Assembly (NCBI RefSeq): GCF_017874475.1
Contig: NZ_JAGGLO010000002.1
Span: forward strand, 62,001 to 126,000
Origin: Anaerococcus degeneri
Lineage (GTDB): Bacteria; Bacillota; Clostridia; Tissierellales; Peptoniphilaceae
Length of the DNA stretch: 64,000 nt
Direction of reading: 5' to 3'
Positions within the stretch are counted from its first letter, which is position 1. Every line of letters begins with the position of its first letter. Positions 53,112-61,546 of the stretch are shown here, piece after piece. The translations under genes and the position numbers were made by a program. The notes below the pieces were generated by a model. The model was given only the letters and a program-made list of their open reading frames with translations. It did not search any database and was not told the origin of the DNA.

Positions 53112-53126
53112 CGGTATCGTTTCCAT
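53112..53126. promoter_or_regulatory. cre/LacI-family operator upstream of malR
   Basis: ATGGAAACGATACCG fits the WTGNAANCGNWNNCW cre pattern at all but the final base. It lies in a ~540-bp intergenic stretch (52776-53319) that otherwise holds only AT-rich sequence and the extended -10 TGTTATAAT (53293-53301) of the next lipoprotein. Confidence 0.5.
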
Positions 53127-53319
53127 GAAATAAATATATCACATTATTACTAATAAAGCAAGGGAGTTTCTAATTATTTAAGCAAAAACCCTAGCCTATT
53201 TAATTTCTCAAAATTTTATAGATCTTTCTTTTAGGTCTTAGATTTTTCCTGAATTGTAAAAAAACCTATCTTGATCATTCTTTAAGAATATTTATGTTAT
53301 AATGATATTAGGAGGATAT

Positions 53320-54192
53320 ATGAAAAATAGAAAATCCCTGGTTTTTCTTCTGGGCCTTTGTCTTATCTTTTCTGCTTGCAAAAATGATAAGACAAACGAA
53401 GCACAAAACGAAAAATCAGTTGTAATAAAAACTGAAGATCAAATCCAAGATGAAAATCTGACCGATAATTTTTATGACTTAGTAGATAAAGCCAACGAAG
53501 ACCTTTCCGATGAGGAAAAAACTTTTTTGGCAAAAACTATAAAAGCCATTGAGGCTAAGGACCTAGAGAGTCTTTCCAAAAATTTGGGACAACCTCTTAA
53601 AAATGAAATTGGCGGAGATTTAAGGGTTCTCGCTGACAAGCTTACAGCCATAGACTACACGGGTCCGATTTTAGAAATCAAAGAAGTCACAAAAAAGGGC
53701 GACTCCTTCCTTGTAATTGGAAAATGTAAAGAAGATTCCTTGGTAATTTTATTAAACAAAGACGGCAATAAGCTAACAGGCCTTAATATAAAACTTCTTT
53801 CAACAATTTCCAAAAATAAGGACCTTAAAGAAGACCACCAAGCCTTTGTAGACAGGGCCTACGATATTATCGAGTCCCTAAAAAAAGATGATAAGGAGTC
53901 TTTTGCAAAATACGCCAAAGGCCTAGGCCAAACTGGAGATGACTTTGACAAGATGTATGACGGTCTTAAAACCGACCTTGCCATGGCAGGAAATACCCTT
54001 ACAGATAAGTCCAAGGTCAAGGTTTCCTATGCCAAGGACCTTATAAAAACGGCCCCAGTCGACCAAAACCTAGTTGACGTGACCCTTGTTTTCACCTTTG
54101 AGAATATAGAAAAAATCGTCTATGACTTTACCTTCACAGAAGATATGGACCTTGTGTCTATCGAGATAAGTCCAGACGAAAAAGACGATTAA
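53320..54192 (+). CDS. Lipoprotein with two related domains, unknown function
   Basis: 290 residues from the ATG at 53320 (TTAGGAGG upstream). Signal 'LGLCLIFSAC' with lipidated Cys, then two similar halves (~50-160 and ~170-290), each starting with a helix of 'VDKANEDLSDEEKTFLAKTIKAIEAKD' type and ending in beta strands. This resembles DUF4878/DUF3887-like tandem domains, but identification is not certain. Monocistronic, with its own extended -10 promoter and terminator. Confidence 0.75.
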   Translation: MKNRKSLVFLLGLCLIFSACKNDKTNEAQNEKSVVIKTEDQIQDENLTDNFYDLVDKANEDLSDEEKTFLAKTIKAIEAKDLESLSKNLGQPLKNEIGGDLRVLADKLTAIDYTGPILEIKEVTKKGDSFLVIGKCKEDSLVILLNKDGNKLTGLNIKLLSTISKNKDLKEDHQAFVDRAYDIIESLKKDDKESFAKYAKGLGQTGDDFDKMYDGLKTDLAMAGNTLTDKSKVKVSYAKDLIKTAPVDQNLVDVTLVFTFENIEKIVYDFTFTEDMDLVSIEISPDEKDD

Positions 54193-54250
54193 GAAAATTT
54201 TCTGATTTTAAATTTCAATAATAAAATAATTTGCAATTGAAATTAAATGC

Positions 54251-54306
54251 TAAAACCACCTATGATGCTATAGATTTTTGAAAAGATTTTATGGGTGGTT
54301 TTTAAA
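54251..54306 (+). terminator. terminator of the 53320 lipoprotein gene
   Basis: AAAACCACC / GGGTGGTTTTT with a ~32-nt loop. Confidence 0.75.
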
Positions 54307-54407
54307 ATCAATTGGGTTTTAAAAGAAAATCTAAAGAATTTTTCCAATATGATAAAAAGCTTAGGAGGATAAGAATCCTAGCTTCTTTATTTTCCACAAA
54401 AATCAAA

Positions 54408-54487
54408 ACGAAAAACGACCAGCCTTAAGCCTGAACTTTCAATCCTCTTTTGGATTTCCAGTTCAAAGCATTTGCTGGACGTTTTTT
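54408..54487 (-). terminator. long multi-helix hairpin after the CorC-like gene
   Basis: About 80 nt folding as a single arm: AACG/CGTT, symmetric mismatch, CCAGC/GCTGG, a 9x9 internal loop, GAACT/AGTTC, a 3x3 loop, AATCC/GGATT and a 6-nt loop. On the minus strand it ends in CGTTTTTCGTTTT, so it can terminate the CorC-like transcript, but it is far more elaborate than other terminators here. Confidence 0.6.
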
Positions 54488-55839
54488 TAATTTTCTTCTT
54501 TTTCTTCAGTTTGTGTTTGGGTATTTTCCTCAGCTGGTTTTTCCTTTAATTTTCTAATCCTACAAGCCTTTATCCTGTTATCTTCCATATAGAGGATTTT
54601 TATTTCATAACCGTTATAGATTATGGTTTCATTGTCGCCCGCTTCTGGGATATAGCCAAGCTTATCGATTATAAAACCGCCAAGTGAGTCGTAATTTTCG
54701 TTTTCTTCGTCAATATCTATAGGGATTTTCTCATTTAAGTCCTTAATTCCAATAGAAGCCTTTACAACAAAGACGTTTTTGCTATTGATTTTTATCTCTG
54801 GAATATCGTAGTCAAAGCTATCTTCCATATCGCCTACGATTTCTTCAATCAAGTCTTCCATGGTAATTACACCTGAAAAACCCCCGTATTCGTCAATCAA
54901 AATCGCCATATGGATGTGGCCCGTTTGCATGTCAGAAAAAAGCTTGTCAGCTTCTATCTTATCCGGCGCAAAGTAGGCAGGCCTGATTAATTTTTCAAGA
55001 TCAACATTATAAAGACCAACCTTGGTTGCTTCCAAAAGATAATCCTTGGTATATAAAACTCCCAAAATATTATCAACATCATCTTCAAAAATAGGAATCC
55101 TGTTGTGGCGAATTTTGATAAATTCGTCCATGTATTCCCTGTCCTTGTCGTTGATGTCAATCATAAAGACGTCAGTCCTTGCGGTCATGATTTCTTCTAC
55201 TATTATGTCATCAAAGTTCATGATGGAGTGGATCATCTTTGATTCCATAGGCCTTATAATACCCTGGTCTTCACCGATTTGGACAATTGACTTTATCTGC
55301 TCGTTGGTGACTTCCTTTTGGATGACCCCAGCTTCTATGCCAAAAATTTTCATGATGAAATTTGTCACCTTGTCTGTGACAAGGACAAAGGGCTTAGTTA
55401 GACCGAGGACAAGCCTTAGAGTCCCTGTGGTCTTTAGGGCAAAGCCCAGTGGATTTCTAACCCCAATCCTTTGGGGAATCTTGTCAACAAAAATTATCTT
55501 CACTACTATGTAAAACAATATAGTAATCAAAAGGGCAGTTTTCATAGAAATATTATCCATTATCACTTCGCAGTCCCTGATCATATCGGCTATAAAGGCG
55601 ACTGTGATTAGGGATAAGACTGAATTTATCATGGAAAATGACTGGTTTAGCCTGTCTTGGTTGGATGTGATTTTCAACAAGACTTCAGCATCCTTGCTGC
55701 CTTTTTCTTCTAAATCACGGAGCTTATCCTGGGATAGGCTTATAACTCCTGTGTGGAGGGCTGTGAAAAACCCGTTTACTAAAATTAATCCAATTACTAT
55801 TAAAACTAAAATTAAACTGTGGTAGGGAACAGAGTCCAT
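54487..55839 (-). CDS. CNNM/CorC-HlyC-family membrane protein
   Basis: 450 residues. An N-terminal DUF21/CNNM membrane domain with about four spans (1-190), a CBS pair (~205-330, 'VEEIMTARTDVFMIDI' and 'HMAILIDEYGGFSGVITMEDLIEEIVGDM') and a C-terminal CorC/HlyC transporter-associated domain (~345-430), then an acidic tail. Members are often labelled haemolysins but most act in magnesium or cobalt handling, in line with corA just beyond the inserted element. AAGGAG precedes the ATG. Its native promoter appears to be split by the island. Confidence 0.9.
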   Translation of the reverse strand: MDSVPYHSLILVLIVIGLILVNGFFTALHTGVISLSQDKLRDLEEKGSKDAEVLLKITSNQDRLNQSFSMINSVLSLITVAFIADMIRDCEVIMDNISMKTALLITILFYIVVKIIFVDKIPQRIGVRNPLGFALKTTGTLRLVLGLTKPFVLVTDKVTNFIMKIFGIEAGVIQKEVTNEQIKSIVQIGEDQGIIRPMESKMIHSIMNFDDIIVEEIMTARTDVFMIDINDKDREYMDEFIKIRHNRIPIFEDDVDNILGVLYTKDYLLEATKVGLYNVDLEKLIRPAYFAPDKIEADKLFSDMQTGHIHMAILIDEYGGFSGVITMEDLIEEIVGDMEDSFDYDIPEIKINSKNVFVVKASIGIKDLNEKIPIDIDEENENYDSLGGFIIDKLGYIPEAGDNETIIYNGYEIKILYMEDNRIKACRIRKLKEKPAEENTQTQTEEKEEN

Positions 55840-55855
55840 ATTTTCTCCTTAAAAA

Positions 55856-55877
55856 ATGTAATATACCTTGACTATAT
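55856..55877. mobile_element. attL: 22-bp direct repeat, left end of the island
   Basis: Starts ATGTAATATACC and ends TTGACTATAT; identical over all 22 bp to 63388-63409, and the flanking bases then differ. It lies 17 bp upstream of the CorC-like start codon. On the minus strand it contains TATAGT, usable as a -10 box for that gene. Confidence 0.85.
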
Positions 55878-55976
55878 TCCTTATTTTCAACATTACCACA
55901 CAAAATCTAATAAAATGTGTGATTTCAAGCTTTTATAAAAATCACTATTCACAATTTTACACAATTTATCACAATA

Positions 55977-56009
55977 ATTGTGACGGATTTGTGACGGATT
56001 TGTGACGGT
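55977..56009 (+). repeat. integrase arm-type repeats, left arm (3 copies)
   Basis: Three tandem copies of an 11-bp unit TTTGTGACGGA with slight end variation. Two further copies lie in the same orientation near attR. Such paired repeats inside both ends are typical of binding sites for the N-terminal arm-binding domain of lambda-type integrases. Confidence 0.75.
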
Positions 56010-56686
56010 CACATACTGTATATTTCTACCCTTGTTTATTGAAAATTAATCCTCCTACATTAAAATATAAAAACAGGGATAGGGTCTATTGTTTAGAGTT
56101 AGTTTTGTAAGTCTATTTTAATTTGTAAGCTATTTAAAATAATAAGGTATGTAAATACCTATGTAACAAAATAAAATCTCTTAAAACTCAAAATAAAGCC
56201 TTTTGATTTATCAGAATTGATATTTCATAGGCTTTTTTATTGATTAACAGTAAAGAGATTGATTTTATAACACCAATCAATTTAATACACTTTAATAAAC
56301 TTTATCAACTTTAATTATGACACAAAATTTCTATTTTGTGCAATAATTTATATTTATGAGAGATTTTGTTTTATATTTTAGATTTTTAATAACTTCTATT
56401 GTTTATTTATTATTTAAGCAAAAAGACAAAGTAAATACAAAATTATAAAAAATACAAGCTCCTATTTTGCGTTTTAAGGCGTTTTATATTTTTAGATAGG
56501 TAATAGGTCTATTAAATTAACCAATCATTGTAAGAGATTATTATATTTTGAATAGTAGATATAACTGATTGACAGGTAGTATATAATATAACTGACTAGT
56601 AGGCAATACAAAAAAGTAAGCTTTTACACCTACTTTTAATTTTCTTATATTATTTAATTTTTGATCAAGTGGATTGTATTCAGAGC
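56010..56686. other. non-coding left arm of the island
   Basis: No credible reading frame was found. It holds a terminator-like hairpin AAAGCCT/AGGCTTTTTT (56195-56239), ATTGATT/AATCAAT dyads near 56260-56285, two TATAACTGA repeats (~56546 and ~56589), and a terminator for the sigma gene (AAAAGTA/TACTTTT, 56611-56640). A replication origin is possible but no clear iterons beyond these were seen. Confidence 0.5.
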
Positions 56687-57436
56687 CTATTTGAATATAC
56701 TTTTGAATACTTCATTATCTCTCTTTTCTCTTTGTAATACAATATCCCAAACAGGATTAGATATATTAGAACTTTGTACCCTTATTCTAGAATAGTCATA
56801 AGCCTTAAGATAAGAGATTTCTCTTTTGTTTTCCATTTCTTGCTTGTATTCTCTAAAGTATTTATTATCTATTACTTTATTTCTTGCAGCGTTTTTTATT
56901 CTTATTATCTCTTTATAGTCAATACCTAGTTTCTTGCTTATATCTTTTAAGGTTATATTATAATCAAAATGGTATTTAAGAACTTTATATTCTGTATCAG
57001 TCAAGCAATCTCTTATTTCTTTATCTATATTCTTACTATCTACTTCATTAAAAATATTTATAGTTTCATCTTCAATAGTATCTATTAAATTTAATTCTTC
57101 AGAATCATCTGTATTCTTTACAGGTTCATCAAGTGATATATTTTCATTGTATCTTAAAGTTTTATTCAAAACATTTATTATATACCAATGGGCATAAGTA
57201 GAAAATTTATTTCCCTTGTTACAATCAAAGTTATCAATAGCTTTTAGCAAGTAGTAGAATCCCTCTTGTATTAATTCATCTTTACTATTAATATTATCAA
57301 AACTATATTTACTAACAATAGAGTAAACCAATCTTATATTATTCAAAGCTATCCTATTTCTAATGTTAATATCTTTTGTTCTCTGATATTCTTTTAATAA
57401 TTCTTCATTGCTTTTGTAATTATCTTCTTTGTTCAT
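56687..57436 (-). CDS. Sigma-70-family RNA polymerase sigma factor (island-encoded)
   Basis: 249 residues. Region 2 at ~25-95 ('RNRIALNNIRLVYSIVSKYSFDN...DELIQEGFYYLLKAIDNFDCNKGNKFSTYAHWYIINVL') and region 4 at ~140-190 ('LTDTEYKVLKYHFDYNITLKDISKKLGIDYKEIIRIKNAARNKV'). An extra ~55-residue charged tail follows. RBS is weak (GGTGG). It could drive transcription of the element's own genes or redirect host polymerase. Target promoters are not known. It is the last gene of the leftward set, 515 bp beyond the primase. Confidence 0.82.
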   Translation of the reverse strand: MNKEDNYKSNEELLKEYQRTKDINIRNRIALNNIRLVYSIVSKYSFDNINSKDELIQEGFYYLLKAIDNFDCNKGNKFSTYAHWYIINVLNKTLRYNENISLDEPVKNTDDSEELNLIDTIEDETINIFNEVDSKNIDKEIRDCLTDTEYKVLKYHFDYNITLKDISKKLGIDYKEIIRIKNAARNKVIDNKYFREYKQEMENKREISYLKAYDYSRIRVQSSNISNPVWDIVLQREKRDNEVFKSIFK

Positions 57437-57951
57437 TCTTTACCACCTATAAAGATATTGCTTATAAAGTATAATAGATATTGTAAATACTCTTTATATT
57501 ACAATACCTCTTTACTGTACAAAAATAAACAAGCCCCCCCTCTTTTTTATATCTGACAGTAGGTATATAGAACGGTTCGGGAGAGCTTTTTCCAATTATT
57601 AGCTATTTTTGAGGTTTTGGGGTATTGGTTTATAGTGGTAAAGCATTAGCATTAAATCTCTTTACAGTTTTTTACCTATTTTGTAGTTTAAATGTAGTTT
57701 CAAAGTAGTTTTTTATTTTTTCAAGAATGATTATTTTTCAACGTTTATTGTTATTTATTAATATTAATTATTCTTAAAACTATAAAATATATAAAATATA
57801 CTATTAAACCTTTTCGTAATTCTGGACGTTTGTTTCTCTGGAAAAACAAACAAGTAAATATAATAGAAAAACTTGTCAGAAATAAAATGCAGTTTATAGT
57901 TATTCTTATAAACATATTTAATTTATAAGGTTGCAAGACACAACATTAATT
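57437..57951. other. intergenic stretch between primase and sigma genes
   Basis: 515 bp, very AT-rich. It includes a run of seven C (57533-57539) and an AGAACGGTTC dyad near 57570-57579. A 61-codon minus-strand frame (57751-57936) starts with TTG and has no ribosome site, so it is not called a gene. Promoter-like sequence for the sigma gene is likely close to 57450-57490. Confidence 0.5.
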
Positions 57952-59766
57952 TTATTTATTTTGCTTTATCCTAAAACATCTTGCACCCATACCATTTACG
58001 GTTGTCTGATATGTTTCTAATTGCCACAATTCTTCTAACGTATTTCTAATCGTATTTTTTGAGAAATTTTCCCCATTGCTTTGACACCAATTTTTGTATG
58101 CTTCATAAACATCATTTATAGGTCTTTTTATAAAATAATCCCTATCGAAAACCTGTAAATAAGTCAAAGCAGGATTATTCTCCTCATGATAAGAAATATT
58201 AAAATCTTCTACAATCTGACTATGGGTGAATCCACAATTTTCATACAATCTCTTATAACCATCAACAATAAGCTTAATCCAATATTTAAGAGCTTTTTCT
58301 GTAGTTAAGTTAGTAATAAACTTTGAGTCTTTTTTCTTAACCTTGGTGTACATAGGTAGCCAAACCACCCTTCTTTTGTACGACTCTCCTTTTTCCCAAG
58401 ATTTTAACATATGATTAGAAGTAAAGATTAATGAACCAGTAAAGTACATATCTTCAGCACTCTTGTAGAGTTCCCTTGTAGAGATAAAATCACAGGTTGA
58501 AATATTTTTTAATACCCTCATATGCTTATCATTTATGGATTGGTCTTGAATATCATCTCCTAAGTTAGCTAATTTGCCCTTAAATGACGGTAAATAACGT
58601 TCGTTTGATAATTCGGATATAGACATGCCAGTAACATTATTTGACCCTAATATAGTCTTTATAATTTGTAATAATGTACCCTTGCCATTACCTCCATCAC
58701 CTATAAAGATGAAAAACTTTGCTAACAGTCTTTTAAATTCAGGGTCAACGATTAAAGTATGACCAAGTATTTCAAGCAAGAGATTTCTATAATCTTTATC
58801 GTGGTTAGTTAAATGGTCTATATATTCATCAACCTTGTCTACCTTTTCCGCCTCATCATCATAGTCAATATCAATATGATAAGGGGTAAATGAATCAATA
58901 ACCAAGTCTACAAAATGACCGTTTTCTATATAGCCATTCCTAAACTTAATCGGAAATATCTCTCCTTGGTCTATCTTCTTTGACCTATATTGCATCTGTT
59001 TTATTACTTCATCTACATATCGGGTCTTTTGTGAACCCACCCTTTCAAATACTCTTTTCCTAAGTATTGACTCCTCACTAGTGTATTCGCCATCTTCTTT
59101 GAAATAATATCTTTGCCCATATTGAACAAAGTTTAATTCATTCATCAAATAGCCAGCGACTTCATATTCACTAATTTCATCGTTTGACAAGTCCATCTCC
59201 CTAGTTAGGGTCTGAAATTCTTCTTCTGGTAATGGTTTAGCAAATACATTTTCATTGATAAAGCCTAATATCTTTCTCCACTCTTTAACCCCTGTTAATT
59301 GAGTTCTAAGCTTGAATAACTTATTATTCCTACCTTCACCCTCATCTAGTCCTAAAAGTGGTTCAAATCGTTTATTAGAGGTGAATATGAAGGGAGCTTC
59401 CTCTCTTACACCTTCATTTTCTATATCTCTTAAAACCCCATTTCTTTTTATAGTAACAGCTTTTGTATTTCCCTTATGCTTGATTTCATATTTAAAACCA
59501 AGTGGAGAAACCCTGTTTGCCCCTCTTTTAAAATCTAAAGGCTTTTTAAAGTAGAAATGTACACCCCTATCAGTCCATACTGTTTGAGTTTTTATATCAA
59601 AACTTATAATGATTTTCTTTATAAGGTCTTTGTCTAGTTCATCAATATCAATTACATAATCATCATCTTCTAATAGCCAGCCAGCATCTTCAAATGAGTC
59701 GTGCTTATCATACATATCGGCATCATTATTAGAATATTTTTGTCCTTTTTCAAATTCTACATACAT
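57952..59766 (-). CDS. Phage/plasmid primase-helicase (D5/P4-like, SF3)
   Basis: 604 residues. The N-terminal ~300 are a primase-type part starting 'MYVEFEKGQKYSNNDADMY' and including 'VWTDRGVHFYFKKP', as in Gram-positive mobile-element primases. The C-terminal part is an SF3 helicase with Walker A 'GDGGNGKGTLL', Walker B 'KLANLGDDI' and motif C 'GSLIFTSNHM'. The last ~75 residues are a winged-helix-like domain ('NPALTYLQVFDRDYFIKRP...EELWQL...RCFRI'). It should prime and unwind DNA at the element's origin. This last domain recurs as a separate gene at 60075-60401. Confidence 0.92.
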   Translation of the reverse strand: MYVEFEKGQKYSNNDADMYDKHDSFEDAGWLLEDDDYVIDIDELDKDLIKKIIISFDIKTQTVWTDRGVHFYFKKPLDFKRGANRVSPLGFKYEIKHKGNTKAVTIKRNGVLRDIENEGVREEAPFIFTSNKRFEPLLGLDEGEGRNNKLFKLRTQLTGVKEWRKILGFINENVFAKPLPEEEFQTLTREMDLSNDEISEYEVAGYLMNELNFVQYGQRYYFKEDGEYTSEESILRKRVFERVGSQKTRYVDEVIKQMQYRSKKIDQGEIFPIKFRNGYIENGHFVDLVIDSFTPYHIDIDYDDEAEKVDKVDEYIDHLTNHDKDYRNLLLEILGHTLIVDPEFKRLLAKFFIFIGDGGNGKGTLLQIIKTILGSNNVTGMSISELSNERYLPSFKGKLANLGDDIQDQSINDKHMRVLKNISTCDFISTRELYKSAEDMYFTGSLIFTSNHMLKSWEKGESYKRRVVWLPMYTKVKKKDSKFITNLTTEKALKYWIKLIVDGYKRLYENCGFTHSQIVEDFNISYHEENNPALTYLQVFDRDYFIKRPINDVYEAYKNWCQSNGENFSKNTIRNTLEELWQLETYQTTVNGMGARCFRIKQNK

Positions 59767-59788
59767 CTGTCATTTTCACCATCTTTCT

Positions 59789-60058
59789 TTATATTTTCTT
59801 ATATACTCCAATAGCTTTTGCGACTATTCTATAATCTTTTGAGTCTGATATTTCTGAAAATCTCTTTGCTATATATTTTTGATCAAGTCGATTTTCTACA
59901 AAAACTATATCATCATTACTTAAATTGTTATTATCACAATATTTAAAAAATAAGTAGTCACCTATTTTATAGCCTAGTTCTATATAATCATTGTTTTGTA
60001 TTTCCATTGTAAAATCTAGATTTCCCAATTGTTTTAAATTAAATATATTATTTTGCAT
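59789..60058 (-). CDS. Small protein with LexA/S24-like fold (tentative)
   Basis: 89 residues, first ATG after GGAGATG. The pattern 'YKIGDYLFFKYCDNNNLSNDDIVFVENRLDQKYIAKRFSEI...YRIVAKAIGVYKKI' resembles the beta-fold of S24/LexA C-terminal domains (GD...GDIV...KRF...GVVVGV), including a Lys-Arg at the place of the catalytic Lys. A catalytic Ser is not apparent and there is no DNA-binding domain. Alternatively it is an unrelated small beta protein. Between the primase and winged-helix genes. Confidence 0.4.
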   Translation of the reverse strand: MQNNIFNLKQLGNLDFTMEIQNNDYIELGYKIGDYLFFKYCDNNNLSNDDIVFVENRLDQKYIAKRFSEISDSKDYRIVAKAIGVYKKI

Positions 60059-60074
60059 AACATCTCCTTTATCC

Positions 60075-60401
60075 CTATATCTCTATAAAGCACCTTGTTG
60101 CTTTTCCATTTATACATGCTGATTTAACTGTTAATTGCCATAATTCTTCTATTGCATTTTTTATCATATTTAAGTTACAATTTTCAACATTGTCTTCACA
60201 CCATTGTTCATAATCATCATAAACATCTCTAACAGGTTTCTTAATGAAATAACTCTTGTTAAAATCCTGTAAATATAATAAAGCTGGATTGCTTGTATTA
60301 TCTGTTTTCTTTTCTTTATCCTTATTCTTTGATTTAACTTTTTTGTTCAATCTTGTAACATTACCCTTGTACATTGTAAATGTTCTAATATTTTTCTTCA
60401 T
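60075..60401 (-). CDS. Free-standing copy of the primase C-terminal domain
   Basis: 108 residues: a ~35-residue basic leader, then ~70 residues aligning throughout with the C-terminus of the downstream primase-helicase ('SNPALLYLQDFNKSYFIKKP', 'VYDDYEQWCEDN', 'AIEELWQL', 'CINGKATRCFIEI'), about half the positions identical by eye. It lacks any helicase or primase motif. It may bind the origin or compete with the primase as a regulator. It has no visible strong ribosome site. Confidence 0.72.
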   Translation of the reverse strand: MKKNIRTFTMYKGNVTRLNKKVKSKNKDKEKKTDNTSNPALLYLQDFNKSYFIKKPVRDVYDDYEQWCEDNVENCNLNMIKNAIEELWQLTVKSACINGKATRCFIEI

Positions 60402-60429
60402 TTCTAATTTACCTTTCTATAACCTCTTA

Positions 60430-60624
60430 TTAATCATCTAAAATTACTATTTCAGAGGGGTCAACATCTAACACATTTGCTATCTTGTTAACTAAACTCA
60501 TACTTGCATCACCTTTTGATAATACAGTAGATAACCAAGTATAAGAAATGTTTGTTTTTTCTGCCAACTCCTTTACTGTCATTCCATTCATTAAAAACTT
60601 AATGTAATTAGTTTTGATTTTCAT
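60430..60624 (-). CDS. Cro-like Xre regulator (64 residues)
   Basis: The whole protein is one helix-turn-helix: 'NGMTVKELAEKTNISYTWLSTVLSKGDASMSLVNKIANVLDVDPSEIV'. GGAGTG precedes the ATG. It begins the leftward gene set and is divergent from the CI-like regulator at 60757, a phage-type genetic switch. Confidence 0.85.
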   Translation of the reverse strand: MKIKTNYIKFLMNGMTVKELAEKTNISYTWLSTVLSKGDASMSLVNKIANVLDVDPSEIVILDD

Positions 60625-60756
60625 CTTTTACACTCCTTTCACTTTATTTCCTGTAATTACACTTTACTGTTGTTTTGTAGTTATTCAAGTAGGGTAAACT
60701 TTAATCCCTTGAATTTTACTATAAACACTATATAGTCAATAGTAGGAGGATTAATT
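60625..60756. promoter_or_regulatory. divergent control region of the island switch
   Basis: 132 bp between the Cro-like and CI-like genes. It contains a perfect 7-bp inverted repeat ATTCAAG (17 nt) CTTGAAT, repeated ACTTTACTGT/ACTTTA motifs and overlapping -10-like TATAAA and TATATA sequences. Likely holds both early promoters and the operators. Confidence 0.55.
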
Positions 60757-61329
60757 ATGGACAAAAATAATTTAGAGTATTACAGGAAAAAGAAAAAAAT
60801 GACACAGGGAGAATTGGCAAAAAAGATAGGTGTTTCAACCACTTTTGTATCTCAAATAGAAAATGGTATCTCCAATCCATCAGATGAAAATCTTTTGAAA
60901 ATATCAGAGATTTTAGACGTTTCTGTTAATGATTTAAACTTAAGTAATAGAAACACTTTGTCAAGTAATACTGACATAATTATTGAATTGATTAGATTAT
61001 TAAAAATGAAAACAAAATCTAATTTGATCAAGTGGGTTGAAGATGATGAAATTTCAGAATTTAATGTTTATAAAACTATCATTAATGATACAGAATATAT
61101 CTTAGTTGTAAATACAGATGAAATTATTATTAGTAGCGACTTAGATAAAGTGTATGAACAATCTCTTTTACTAGAGATTAATACAGATGATAAGAACACA
61201 ATCAGAATTACAGATGAAAACAATCAAGAATATCAAAGAGAATTAAGTCTGTTACATTATGAAATAATAAAGCCTGAATTTGATTATTATACTGTTAAGA
61301 GATTAATACAAGAATTAAACGATTTATAA
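60757..61329 (+). CDS. CI-like Xre repressor (190 residues)
   Basis: Residues 4-60 are a helix-turn-helix ('YYRKKKKMTQGELAKKIGVSTTFVSQIENGISNPSDENLLKISEILDVSVNDL'). The remaining ~120 residues are mixed alpha/beta with no S24 protease motif. AGGAGG precedes the ATG. It is divergent from the Cro-like gene and probably maintains the integrated state. A broken S24-like segment directly downstream suggests an S24-type repressor was once encoded here. Confidence 0.85.
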   Translation: MDKNNLEYYRKKKKMTQGELAKKIGVSTTFVSQIENGISNPSDENLLKISEILDVSVNDLNLSNRNTLSSNTDIIIELIRLLKMKTKSNLIKWVEDDEISEFNVYKTIINDTEYILVVNTDEIIISSDLDKVYEQSLLLEINTDDKNTIRITDENNQEYQRELSLLHYEIIKPEFDYYTVKRLIQELNDL

Positions 61330-61345
61330 GATTAAAAAATATTAA

Positions 61346-61546
61346 ACTGATAAAAAGGTGGATTATGGAAACATCTTAGACAACGAAACAACCTTCAAAT
61401 GATTTTATAAAAAAGACAATCAAGTAATATTACAACCAGAAAACAAAGCCTACACACCTATTATTATTATTATCAATGAAGAAGATAGTTTAAACGCCCA
61501 TGTATTAGGTGAAATGATAGGTATGTACACCCTAGGGAGCAGATAA
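61346..61546 (+). pseudogene. remnant of a LexA/S24-type repressor
   Basis: In one frame the sequence reads 'VDYGNILDNETTFK', then TGA (61400-61402), then 'FYKKDNQVILQPENKAYTPIIIIINEEDSLN' and 'AHVLGEMIGMYTL' up to TAA. This matches the C-terminal half of S24/LexA-type phage repressors ('...KRFYKEDN..LQPEN...P.....LG.VVG...'), but lacks the DNA-binding half and the Ser motif, and the stop falls just after the expected catalytic Lys. The next gene overlaps its stop. Confidence 0.6.

Noticed and set aside
54487-55839. Haemolysin
   Set aside because: DUF21-CBS-CorC/HlyC architecture is linked mainly to metal ion handling; no toxin feature is present.
57751-57936. 61-codon hydrophobic frame in the island
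   Set aside because: TTG start, no ribosome binding site, and extremely AT-rich sequence in which such frames arise by chance.
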